From positions 1 to 5,762 of the forward strand of contig CAMALN010000122.1 in NCBI GenBank assembly GCA_945836565.1: a stretch of 5,762 nt of DNA, given 5' to 3'. This document shows positions 1-5,620 of the stretch, piece after piece. Origin of the DNA: an uncultured Lachnospiraceae bacterium. Lineage in GTDB: Bacteria; Bacillota; Clostridia; Lachnospirales; Lachnospiraceae. The position numbers were made by a program, and so were the translations under genes. The stretch's first letter is position 1; the number at the start of each line of letters is the position of its first letter. Below the pieces are notes generated by a model. The model was not told where the DNA came from. It was given only the letters and a program-made list of their open reading frames with translations, and made no database searches.

Positions 1-203
1 AGATAGCTGCTGCAGGACGTACTATAGCAGCAGATACTTCTATGTTTGCCTTCGGAACAAAACTTTTAATAAATGGACAGGTATATGTGGTTGAGGATAG
101 AGGTAGTGCCATAAAAGGAAATCATATAGATATATTCTTTAGCACACACGAGGAAGCACTTGAATGGGGAAAAAGATATTCTGATGTGTACAAATTACCA
201 TAA
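1..203 (+). CDS. 3D-domain cell-wall protein, C-terminal fragment
   Basis: This is the last 66 codons of a gene whose start lies outside the window; the first full codon is at position 3 and the stop is TAA at 201-203. The fragment carries the hallmarks of the 3D domain, named for three conserved aspartates. These are D11 (in AADTS), D32 (in VEDRGSAIKG) and D43 (in NHIDIFF), followed by the usual HEEALEWG segment and a short C-terminus. The family fold is a double-psi beta barrel related to the MltA lytic transglycosylase, and members (YocH, YuiC and YabE-like proteins) act outside the cell on peptidoglycan. The N-terminal part, where a signal peptide and G5, LysM or SH3 domains would sit, is not visible, so the exact subfamily cannot be given. 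It ends 55 nt before thrC, and a candidate thrC promoter begins inside its last codons. The domain call is firm; the role is known only from the family. Confidence 0.87.
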   Translation, partial: IAAAGRTIAADTSMFAFGTKLLINGQVYVVEDRGSAIKGNHIDIFFSTHEEALEWGKRYSDVYKLP

Positions 204-215
204 TGGGTGTATAAT
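187..215 (+). promoter_or_regulatory. Candidate thrC promoter
   Basis: TGTACA at 187-192 (4 of 6 matches to the -35 consensus) and a perfect TATAAT at 210-215 are separated by exactly 17 nt. Transcription would begin near 222, giving a leader of about 37 nt before thrC. The -35 lies in the last codons of the preceding gene. The leader is too short for a T-box. The -10 is convincing and the -35 is weak. Confidence 0.5.
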
Positions 216-223
216 GGTACACC
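206..223. repeat. Perfect inverted repeat over the thrC -10 box
   Basis: GGTGTA at 206-211 and TACACC at 218-223 are perfect 6-nt inverted arms around a 6-nt centre (TAATGG). The repeat covers the TATAAT box and the expected start site. That position would suit a repressor operator, but no regulator is named by the sequence, and the arms are short enough to arise by chance. Confidence 0.4.
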
Positions 224-258
224 TATACGGATTATTATGAATACAAGGAGAACATAGG

Positions 259-1746
259 ATGGAATTGATTTATAAGAGTACGAGAAATGCAAATGAGACA
301 GCTACAGCTTCTATGGCTATATTGAAGGGACTTGCGGATGACGGCGGTTTATTTGTTCCGGATTCGCTTCCGAAGTTCGATGTGAGCTTTGAGGATATGG
401 CAAAGATGGATTACAGACAGGTTGCGTATGAGGTATTGAAGCTTGTACTTACTGATTTTACCAAGGAAGAGTTGATGTATTGTATCAACAATGCATACGA
501 TTCAAAGTTTGATACAGATGAGATAGCGCCGCTTGTTAAGAAGTCGGATGCATATTATCTCGAGTTATTCCATGGCAAGACTATAGCATTCAAGGATATG
601 GCTCTTTCTATCCTTCCGTACCTTCTTACAACTTCAGCTAAGAAGAACAACGTAGAGAACGAGATAGTAATTCTTACAGCAACCTCAGGAGATACAGGTA
701 AGGCTGCGCTTGCAGGCTTTGCAGACGTACCGGGAACAAAAATCATAGTATTTTATCCAAAGAATGGTGTAAGCCCTATTCAGGAGAAGCAGATGGTTAC
801 ACAGCAGGGAGACAACACCTTTGTTGTGGGTATAACCGGAAATTTTGATGATGCACAGACAGGTGTTAAGATGATGTTCTCCGACAAGAAGCTCAATGCT
901 TATCTTGCAGAGAATGGTTATCAGTTCTCCTCAGCAAACTCTATAAATATAGGACGACTCACACCACAGATAGCATATTATGTATATGCATACTCAAGAC
1001 TTATCGCAAGTGGTGAGATTAAGTCCGGTGATAAGATGAATGTAGTTGTACCTACAGGAAATTTTGGAAACATTTTATCTGCATATTATGCAAAGCTTAT
1101 GGGTCTTCCTATCGACAAGCTTATATGTGCATCAAATGATAACAAGGTATTGTATGATTTCTTCCAAACAGGATGCTATGATAAGAACAGAGAATTCATA
1201 CTTACGACATCTCCGTCTATGGATATACTTATCTCAAGCAACCTTGAGAGACTTATATACAGAATCGCGGGAAATGATGCGGCTAAGAATGCTGAGCTTA
1301 TGCAGGCTCTTTCGAGTAAGGGTGAGTACACTATTACTGACGAGATGAAGAATGAGCTCAAGGACTTCTATGCAGGCTATGCTACTGAAGCAGAGACAGC
1401 AGCTACTATAAAGAGAGTATTCGAAGCTGACGGCTATGTAATCGATACTCATACAGCAGTTGCGTCTAAGGTTTATAATGACTATAAGGAGAAGACAGGA
1501 GATACTACACCTTCTGTCATAGCTTCAACAGCAAGTCCGTATAAGTTCACGAGAAGCGTTATGAATGCTATAGATGCATCAAAGGATTCCAAGACTGATT
1601 TCGAGCTTGTAGATGAGCTTACAGCCATTTCGGGTGTAAAGGTTCCGCAGGCTATAGAGGATATAAGAACTGCTCCTGTTCGTCATACAACTGTATGTGA
1701 CAAGGAAGATATGGAGAAGGTTGTAAAGGGATTCCTCGGGGTATAG
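259..1746 (+). CDS. thrC: Threonine synthase
   Basis: A 495-residue cytoplasmic PLP enzyme (EC 4.2.3.1) that converts O-phospho-L-homoserine and water to L-threonine and phosphate, the last step of threonine synthesis. The N-terminal part (about 1-80) has the threonine-synthase N-domain character (YKSTRN near the start, LADDGGLFVPDSLP at 25-38). The PLP lysine is expected at K112 in the motif HGKTIAFKDMA (105-115). TSGDTGKAA (142-150), SSANSINIGRLTPQ (224-237) and PTGNFGNI (265-272) are the phosphate-binding and fold motifs of the family. The length fits the longer E. coli/yeast-like class rather than the roughly 350-residue Bacillus type. The start is supported by AAGGAG at 245-250, 8 nt upstream of the ATG. 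It appears to have its own promoter, and no hom or thrB gene is adjacent here. No damage or missing catalytic residue is visible. Confidence 0.97.
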   Translation: MELIYKSTRNANETATASMAILKGLADDGGLFVPDSLPKFDVSFEDMAKMDYRQVAYEVLKLVLTDFTKEELMYCINNAYDSKFDTDEIAPLVKKSDAYYLELFHGKTIAFKDMALSILPYLLTTSAKKNNVENEIVILTATSGDTGKAALAGFADVPGTKIIVFYPKNGVSPIQEKQMVTQQGDNTFVVGITGNFDDAQTGVKMMFSDKKLNAYLAENGYQFSSANSINIGRLTPQIAYYVYAYSRLIASGEIKSGDKMNVVVPTGNFGNILSAYYAKLMGLPIDKLICASNDNKVLYDFFQTGCYDKNREFILTTSPSMDILISSNLERLIYRIAGNDAAKNAELMQALSSKGEYTITDEMKNELKDFYAGYATEAETAATIKRVFEADGYVIDTHTAVASKVYNDYKEKTGDTTPSVIASTASPYKFTRSVMNAIDASKDSKTDFELVDELTAISGVKVPQAIEDIRTAPVRHTTVCDKEDMEKVVKGFLGV

Positions 1747-1749
1747 AAT
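1721..1749 (+). promoter_or_regulatory. Candidate promoter of the queD operon
   Basis: TTGTAA at 1721-1726 (4 of 6) and TAGAAT at 1744-1749 (5 of 6) are spaced by 17 nt. The promoter straddles the end of thrC, and its -10 overlaps the thrC stop codon. Transcription would start near 1756, giving a leader of about 190 nt that contains the stem-loops and terminator described below. No terminator lies between the thrC stop and this leader, so read-through from thrC would also enter it. Confidence 0.4.
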
Positions 1750-1778
1750 TAATTGTAAAAGGCTTAACTTAATATTAC

Positions 1779-1860
1779 GGGCAGTTCGTTTGTACCATCC
1801 TGCCATTGTAGTCGAAAAAGGACTACATAGATCAAAACCAGGACTGTTAGTGGATTTATC
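1779..1860 (+). promoter_or_regulatory. Structured leader RNA of the queD operon, class unassigned
   Basis: Three successive stem-loops precede the terminator. H1 is GGCAG (1780-1784) with CTGCC (1800-1804) around a 15-nt loop. H2 is a perfect 7-bp stem, TGTAGTC (1807-1813) with GACTACA (1821-1827), around a purine-rich GAAAAAG loop. H3 pairs 1830-1840 with 1851-1860, with small bulges. Competing pairings exist: 1780-1787 can pair with 1841-1848 (8 pairs including G-U), and TCCTG (1798-1802) with CAGGA (1839-1843). TTTG (1789-1792) in the H1 loop can pair with CAAA (1833-1836), which would make a pseudoknot with H2 as an insert. Followed by a terminator and preQ0 genes, this is the arrangement of a ligand-sensing attenuator. 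I do not recognise the preQ1-I or tetrahydrofolate consensus and do not remember preQ1-III well enough to test it. Confidence 0.5.
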
Positions 1861-1894
1861 TGCGGCGTCTGTTTTTGATGCCGCATTTTTATTT
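1861..1894 (+). terminator. Intrinsic terminator in the queD leader (attenuator)
   Basis: TGCGGCGTC (1861-1869) pairs with GATGCCGCA (1877-1885) as a 9-bp GC-rich stem with one G-U pair and a TGTTTTT loop. It is followed by TTTTTATTT (1886-1894). The terminator lies 115 nt after the thrC stop and ends 53 nt before the queD start. It could simply end thrC transcripts. Because a candidate promoter and structured RNA lie between thrC and this site, control of queD expression by premature termination is equally reasonable. Confidence 0.8.
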
Positions 1895-1947
1895 GTTACC
1901 GGTACAGACTGTCTGAATAGCCGGATATTGTATGAAAGGGATATAAT

Positions 1948-2370
1948 ATGTATACATTGAAGACAAGTGCGGACTTTGACAGTGCACATTTTCTAAGCGG
2001 ATATGAAGGAAAGTGCTCTAATATTCATGGACACAGATGGAGCGTGGAGATAGAGGTTGGCAGCGACAGACTTAATCAGGAAGGACAGACCAGAGGAATG
2101 ATAGTCGATTTTTCTGAGCTAAAGCATGCTCTTGCATCAATTGTAGAGGAGCTGGACCACTGCTTGATAATCGAGAGAGGAAGCCTGAGGGGGAAAACCT
2201 ATGAAGCGTTAAAGGAGGATGGGTTCCGTATAATAGAGCTTGACATGAGACCTACTGCCGAGAATCTGGCAAAATATATGTATGATAGGATGTCTGAACA
2301 GGGATATATGGTAGTAAAAGCAACTGTATATGAGACACCGAATAACTGTGCTTCATATAGTGAGGTGTAG
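1948..2370 (+). CDS. queD: 6-carboxy-5,6,7,8-tetrahydropterin synthase QueD
   Basis: A 140-residue T-fold enzyme (EC 4.1.2.50) that converts 7,8-dihydroneopterin triphosphate to 6-carboxy-tetrahydropterin, releasing acetaldehyde and triphosphate; this is the second step of 7-deazaguanine synthesis. The zinc ligands are H14, H27 and H29. The catalytic cysteine C23 sits in the C-x3-HGH pattern that separates QueD from many plain PTPS proteins. D70 and H71 (in ELDHCLI) complete the expected catalytic set, and E129 near the C-terminus is the expected pterin-binding acid. TAEN (103-106) is the usual helix motif. Length is typical or slightly long. AAAGGG at 1935-1940, 7 nt upstream, supports the ATG. 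It is the first gene of the cluster, and the queE start follows one base after its stop, so the two are probably translationally coupled. Confidence 0.96.
   Translation: MYTLKTSADFDSAHFLSGYEGKCSNIHGHRWSVEIEVGSDRLNQEGQTRGMIVDFSELKHALASIVEELDHCLIIERGSLRGKTYEALKEDGFRIIELDMRPTAENLAKYMYDRMSEQGYMVVKATVYETPNNCASYSEV
2362..2367 (+). promoter_or_regulatory. queE ribosome binding site inside the queD end
   Basis: GAGGTG lies in the last codons of queD, 4 nt before the ATG at 2372. It decides the queE start. An in-frame ATG at 2330 has no comparable site and would add 14 residues (MRHRITVL...) unlike the QueE N-terminus, encoded wholly within queD. Confidence 0.7.
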
Positions 2371-2371
2371 G

Positions 2372-3040
2372 ATGGATGTATATAAGGTTGTAGAAAAATT
2401 TATAAGCATAAATGGAGAGGGCAGGAAAGCCGGAGAGCTTGCATGCTTTATAAGATTTGCCGGGTGTAACCTGAATTGCGGTTATTGCGACACACGCTGG
2501 GCCAATGCTTCGGATGTGGCATATGAAGAGATGTCGGAACACGAGATATATGAATACATCAAATCCATGGGAGTGAAAAATGTTACACTTACAGGAGGAG
2601 AACCACTTATTCAAAAAGATATTCACAGGCTTTTGAAATATCTGGCTGAGGATAACACTCTTAATGTTGAAATTGAAACAAATGGTGCTGTGGATTTGAA
2701 CAAATTTATGGATTTGCCCGAGAATGTAGTATTTACTATGGATTATAAGCTTCCGGGAAGCGGAATGGAAGCTATGATGTGTTTATCAAACCTTGAGATT
2801 ATAAGACATATTGATTGTGTCAAGTTCGTTATATCAAATGAAGCTGATATGAATAGGGCGACTGAGATTGTCAGAGCATATAATCTCTTGGATAAAACAA
2901 AGGTATATTACAGCACTGCATTTGGTGAGATTACGCCGGCTGATGTTGTGGAATATATGAAGCACGAAGGGTTAAACAAGGTGAAGCTGCAGCTTCAGCT
3001 TCACAAATATATATGGACTCCGGAAAAAAGAGGAGTTTAA
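2372..3040 (+). CDS. queE: 7-carboxy-7-deazaguanine synthase QueE (radical SAM)
   Basis: A 222-residue radical SAM enzyme (EC 4.3.99.3) that rearranges 6-carboxy-tetrahydropterin to 7-carboxy-7-deazaguanine with loss of ammonia. The [4Fe-4S] cluster is bound by C32, C36 and C39 in the standard CNLNCGYC motif (C-x3-C-x2-C). TGGEP (74-78) is the SAM-binding motif, ETNG is at 102-105, and INGEG (13-17) is the conserved N-terminal substrate-side motif. The C-terminal segment QLQLHKYIW (207-215) is typical of the short QueE group common in Clostridia. I chose the ATG at 2372 because it has a Shine-Dalgarno site and gives the family N-terminus VYKVVEKFISINGEG. It sits one base after queD and 9 nt before folE, so it clearly belongs to one transcript. 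Nothing essential is missing. Confidence 0.96.
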   Translation: MDVYKVVEKFISINGEGRKAGELACFIRFAGCNLNCGYCDTRWANASDVAYEEMSEHEIYEYIKSMGVKNVTLTGGEPLIQKDIHRLLKYLAEDNTLNVEIETNGAVDLNKFMDLPENVVFTMDYKLPGSGMEAMMCLSNLEIIRHIDCVKFVISNEADMNRATEIVRAYNLLDKTKVYYSTAFGEITPADVVEYMKHEGLNKVKLQLQLHKYIWTPEKRGV

Positions 3041-3049
3041 GGAGGATAT

Positions 3050-3628
3050 ATGGCTATTGATAAGGATAAAATAAGAGAGCATATAAGAGGTATATTGGAA
3101 GCCTTGGGGGATGACCCTGACAGAGAGGGGCTAAAGGATACCCCGGAACGAGTTGCCAACATGTATGAGGAAGTATTTGCGGGCATGAATTATACTAACG
3201 ATGAGATAGCGGATATGTTTGATAAGACGTTTGAGCAGCCTGACGCAGATTCGGGAGACATGGTTCTGGTGAAGGATATAGATGTGTTCAGCTATTGTGA
3301 GCATCATATAGCCCTTATGTATGATATGACGGTTTCGGTTGCATACATTCCTAAGGGAAAGGTTATTGGTCTTAGCAAGATTGCGAGAATAGCAGATATG
3401 GTATGTAGAAGATTGCAGCTCCAGGAACGTATAGGAACAGATATAGCATATATAATGAGCAAGGTTACGAATTCAGATGACATTGCTGTAGTTATAAAGG
3501 GCAATCATAGCTGTATGACTGCAAGAGGAATCAAGAAGAATGGAGTGCAGACTGTTACAACGACCTTAAGAGGAAGGTTTGAGACGGATGCAACATTACA
3601 GAACAGGCTTATGATGTCGTTAAAGTAA
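3050..3628 (+). CDS. folE: GTP cyclohydrolase I
   Basis: A 192-residue enzyme (EC 3.5.4.16) that converts GTP to 7,8-dihydroneopterin triphosphate and formate, the entry step to both folate and 7-deazaguanine synthesis. CEHH (83-86) supplies zinc ligand C83, the catalytic histidine H85 and zinc ligand H86. HSCMTARG (153-160) supplies the third zinc ligand C155. [14 protein letters not shown] (22-35) and IGLSKIARI (106-114) are standard FolE motifs. The protein acts as a cytoplasmic homo-oligomer in known cases. AAGGAGG (3039-3045) overlaps the queE stop and supports this start. Its place between queE and queC suggests it supplies QueD directly, though it may be the cell's only FolE and also serve folate synthesis. 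It is not QueF, which shares the T-fold but lacks the CEHH and HSCM zinc site. Confidence 0.97.
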   Translation: MAIDKDKIREHIRGILEALGDDPDREGLKDTPERVANMYEEVFAGMNYTNDEIADMFDKTFEQPDADSGDMVLVKDIDVFSYCEHHIALMYDMTVSVAYIPKGKVIGLSKIARIADMVCRRLQLQERIGTDIAYIMSKVTNSDDIAVVIKGNHSCMTARGIKKNGVQTVTTTLRGRFETDATLQNRLMMSLK

Positions 3629-3644
3629 TTATATTATAAAAGAA

Positions 3645-3681
3645 TAGACAGTTGGGTTTTAGTGATAGTACAAGACTTGTA
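3645..3681 (+). promoter_or_regulatory. Possible internal promoter with palindrome before queC
   Basis: The 77-nt folE-queC gap is much wider than the others in the cluster. It holds TAGACA (3645-3650, 5 of 6 to the -35 consensus), then after 18 nt TACAAG (3669-3674, 4 of 6 to the -10). The second box is one arm of a perfect palindrome, TACAAG-A-CTTGTA (3669-3681). No intrinsic terminator is seen in the gap, so read-through from folE is expected. The promoter is only a possibility. Confidence 0.25.
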
Positions 3682-3705
3682 GGATAACGAGATGGAGGTT
3701 TTGCT

Positions 3706-4368
3706 ATGAAGAATAAGGATGCAGCAGTAGTGGTTTTTAGCGGAGGTCAGGACAGTACAACCTGTCTTTTGTATGCGATTAAGAAATATAAAAAGGTGTA
3801 TGCAATATCCTTTGATTATAATCAAAGACATAAGCTTGAGCTCGAGTGTGCGAAGAATATCTGTGAGGAGCTTAATGTAGAGCATGAGATACTTGATATG
3901 AAGCTTCTTGCACAGCTTGCACCGAATTCACTGACAAGGGCGGATATTGAGGTTGACCACGATGCACCTGAGACGGGCACGCCTAATTCATTTGTAGATG
4001 GAAGAAATATGATATTTCTTACATTTGTTGCAGTATATGCAAAGCAAAGGGGAGTAACTGATATTATAACAGGAGTTTCGCAGAGCGATTTTTCCGGATA
4101 TCCGGATTGCAGAGATATTTTTATAAAATCCTTAAATACAACTATTAACTTGGCTATGGACTATGAATTTGATATAATAACTCCATTGATGTGGATAGAC
4201 AAGGAAGAGACATGGGAGATGGCAGATAAGCTTGGCGGCTTTGAGTTAGTAAGGGATAAGACTCTTACCTGTTATAATGGTATAATAGGAGACGGCTGCG
4301 GAGATTGCCCATCCTGCAAGCTTAGAAGGAAAGGTCTTGATGCATATTTAAAGAGAAGGCGACAGTAA
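3706..4368 (+). CDS. queC: 7-cyano-7-deazaguanine (preQ0) synthase QueC
   Basis: A 220-residue ATP-dependent enzyme (EC 6.3.4.20) that converts 7-carboxy-7-deazaguanine and ammonia to preQ0 in the cytoplasm. The PP-loop ATP-binding motif SGGQDS is at 12-17. The zinc site is a four-cysteine set, C189, C198, C201 and C204, in TCYNG...CGDCPSC, followed by the typical KLRRKGL. FVDGRN (96-101) and [14 protein letters not shown] (123-136) are also characteristic of QueC. Length is normal for the family. TGGAGG (3693-3698), 7 nt upstream, supports the start. It closes the GTP-to-preQ0 pathway encoded by the cluster. The fate of preQ0 (preQ1 and queuosine through QueF, or another 7-deazaguanine product) cannot be read from this window. 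Confidence 0.97.
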   Translation: MKNKDAAVVVFSGGQDSTTCLLYAIKKYKKVYAISFDYNQRHKLELECAKNICEELNVEHEILDMKLLAQLAPNSLTRADIEVDHDAPETGTPNSFVDGRNMIFLTFVAVYAKQRGVTDIITGVSQSDFSGYPDCRDIFIKSLNTTINLAMDYEFDIITPLMWIDKEETWEMADKLGGFELVRDKTLTCYNGIIGDGCGDCPSCKLRRKGLDAYLKRRRQ

Positions 4369-4393
4369 CTTTAATAAGAAATGGGGATGCTTT

Positions 4394-5407
4394 ATGAAGA
4401 AATTGTTGTTTATTGTCAATCCGAAGGCAGGGAAAACAGCGATTAGATATGATTTGTTTGATATTATTATGATATTCTCAAAGGCCGGATATGAGGTGGT
4501 TATGCACCCCACCACAGATCCGGGAGATGCTGAGCGAACAGTAATTGCCGAAGGCGGTAATTATGATATGGTGGTATGCGCAGGTGGAGACGGAACCCTG
4601 GAGAATACTGTATGCGGATATATGAAGATGGGTGAGCACAAGCCCCCTCTTGGTTATATACCGGTAGGCACCACCAATGATATGGCGAGAAGTCTGAATA
4701 TATCCAGAAAACCATATGTGGCTGCTCATCAGATAGTTGAGGGAAAGCTGAAGCATATTGATGTGGGACAGTTTGACGACAAGTATTTTGTATATATTGC
4801 GGCATTTGGTGTATTTACAGATATTTCGTACAGTACGGACCAGTCGTTGAAGAAGGTTATGGGACATTCGGCATATATATTGCAGGCTATAAAGAACATA
4901 ACGAATTTTAAATCATACTATATTGAAGCGCAGCTTGACGACAGTCTTATAACCGGTGAGTATATATTTGGTATGATTACTAATTCATTCTCTGTAGCAG
5001 GCTTTAAGATAAGAGGTACGAAGAATGTCATGCTCGATGATGGAAAATTTGACTGCATGTTCATAAGAAAGCCACAGAATGTATCTGAATTCCAAAAAAC
5101 CATATCATCTATACTGACCAACAATATATACGATATAGATGAAAATGAATTATTCTTCACAGCGAAAGCCTCGAAGGTAACTATTAAATCCTCCGAGCCT
5201 ATAGCATGGACCTTGGACGGCGAATATGGCGGAGATAAGGAAAGTGTAACAATCCTTAACCATAAGCAACAGATAGGCATATATCTAAATACTGATTATG
5301 AGCTTTACAACGAAGAAGGAGATGAAACCGCCGCAACAGAAGAATATATAAACGAAATCAACGCTGCCTCGGAAGAAATATTACCGGAAACAGAAGATAT
5401 AGAGTAA
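4394..5407 (+). CDS. YegS/DgkB-family lipid (diacylglycerol) kinase
   Basis: A 337-residue soluble, probably membrane-associated kinase of the diacylglycerol kinase catalytic family (YegS/BmrU/DgkB). Relatives transfer phosphate from ATP to diacylglycerol or similar lipids, recycling lipid headgroup turnover products to phosphatidic acid. NPKAGK (9-14), GGDGTL (64-69) and PVGTTNDMARS (90-100) form the nucleotide-binding part. DDGKFD (215-220) and WTLDGE (272-277) are conserved motifs of the C-terminal beta-sandwich. No transmembrane segment is evident. The true substrate cannot be told from sequence. GGGGA at 4383-4387 is a modest Shine-Dalgarno site 6 nt upstream. The last 31 residues (307-337) are an acidic tail, 13 of them D or E, beyond the usual end of the fold. 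The gene starts 25 nt after queC with no terminator between, so it is probably co-transcribed although functionally unrelated. Two stop codons stand in tandem at its end. Confidence 0.93.
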   Translation: MKKLLFIVNPKAGKTAIRYDLFDIIMIFSKAGYEVVMHPTTDPGDAERTVIAEGGNYDMVVCAGGDGTLENTVCGYMKMGEHKPPLGYIPVGTTNDMARSLNISRKPYVAAHQIVEGKLKHIDVGQFDDKYFVYIAAFGVFTDISYSTDQSLKKVMGHSAYILQAIKNITNFKSYYIEAQLDDSLITGEYIFGMITNSFSVAGFKIRGTKNVMLDDGKFDCMFIRKPQNVSEFQKTISSILTNNIYDIDENELFFTAKASKVTIKSSEPIAWTLDGEYGGDKESVTILNHKQQIGIYLNTDYELYNEEGDETAATEEYINEINAASEEILPETEDIE

Positions 5408-5438
5408 TAATCCGTCCAGGTTGCGAATAGTAAAAATC

Positions 5439-5480
5439 AGAGTAATGATATGATGAGATTCATATTGTTACTCTTTTTTT
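5439..5480 (+). terminator. Strong intrinsic terminator after the lipid kinase gene
   Basis: AGAGTAA (5439-5445) pairs with TTACTCT (5468-5474). Two G-U pairs and ATATGA/TCATAT (5448-5453 with 5460-5465) extend this to a 15-bp stem with a 6-nt loop. A run of seven T follows (5474-5480). It begins 31 nt after the lipid kinase stop codon and should end the queD-kinase transcript. An A run at 5432-5436 could give weak termination on the other strand. Confidence 0.9.
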
Positions 5481-5488
5481 GTGTTCTA

Positions 5489-5577
5489 GTCAGCTCACAT
5501 ATGAGGCAAATATTTTCGGAAAGAGACATCTTTAAAGGCTCTTGTAGAAAATTATTTGTCTCATATGTGAGCGTCAT
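5489..5577. repeat. Long-hairpin repeat element, copy 1
   Basis: The 89-nt unit folds almost completely on itself. Positions 5493-5512 pair with 5553-5572 (20 consecutive pairs, one G-U). After a bulged T5552 comes TTTTC (5513-5517) with GAAAA (5547-5551). A symmetrical 3x3 internal loop follows (GGA at 5518-5520 facing GTA at 5544-5546), then a 5-bp stem AAGAG/CTCTT (5521-5525 with 5539-5543) and a 13-nt apical loop. GTCA stands on both sides of the hairpin (5489-5492 and 5573-5576). No T run follows on either strand, so it is not an ordinary terminator. I do not recognise the family. It contains no gene I can support. Confidence 0.9.
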
Positions 5578-5620
5578 ACGGATGCATAGATGACAGACAC
5601 ATATAGAATGCTTTTTTATC
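5578..5620. other. Spacer between the two hairpin elements
   Basis: These 43 nt contain no gene. They hold a small palindrome ATGCAT (5582-5587), an ATGAC (5590-5594) able to pair with GTCAT at the end of copy 1, and a T6 run (5612-5617) preceded only by a weak GCAT/ATGC pairing. No clear promoter or terminator is seen. Confidence 0.5.

Noticed and set aside
1747..1860. Tetrahydrofolate or preQ1-I riboswitch by direct consensus
   Set aside because: The GGAGAGTAG-like start of the tetrahydrofolate aptamer is absent. The H1 hairpin is not followed directly by the A-rich tail that closes preQ1-I. The region is kept as an unassigned structured leader.
2330..2371. An earlier in-frame start for queE, adding 14 residues
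   Set aside because: The extra residues lie wholly within queD, do not resemble the QueE N-terminus, and lack a Shine-Dalgarno site. The ATG at 2372 has GAGGTG upstream.
3050..3628. FolE-like gene being the preQ0 reductase QueF
   Set aside because: The CEHH and HSCMTARG zinc and catalytic motifs identify GTP cyclohydrolase I; the QueF family signature is absent.
4478..4867. Long open frames on the minus strand opposite the lipid kinase, and similar ones opposite queE, folE and thrC
   Set aside because: They are antisense to genes with clear family motifs, have no family features of their own and no convincing ribosome binding sites.
5584..5617. Second terminator, GCAT...ATGC followed by six T
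   Set aside because: Only four base pairs close a 20-nt loop with no stable inner stem.
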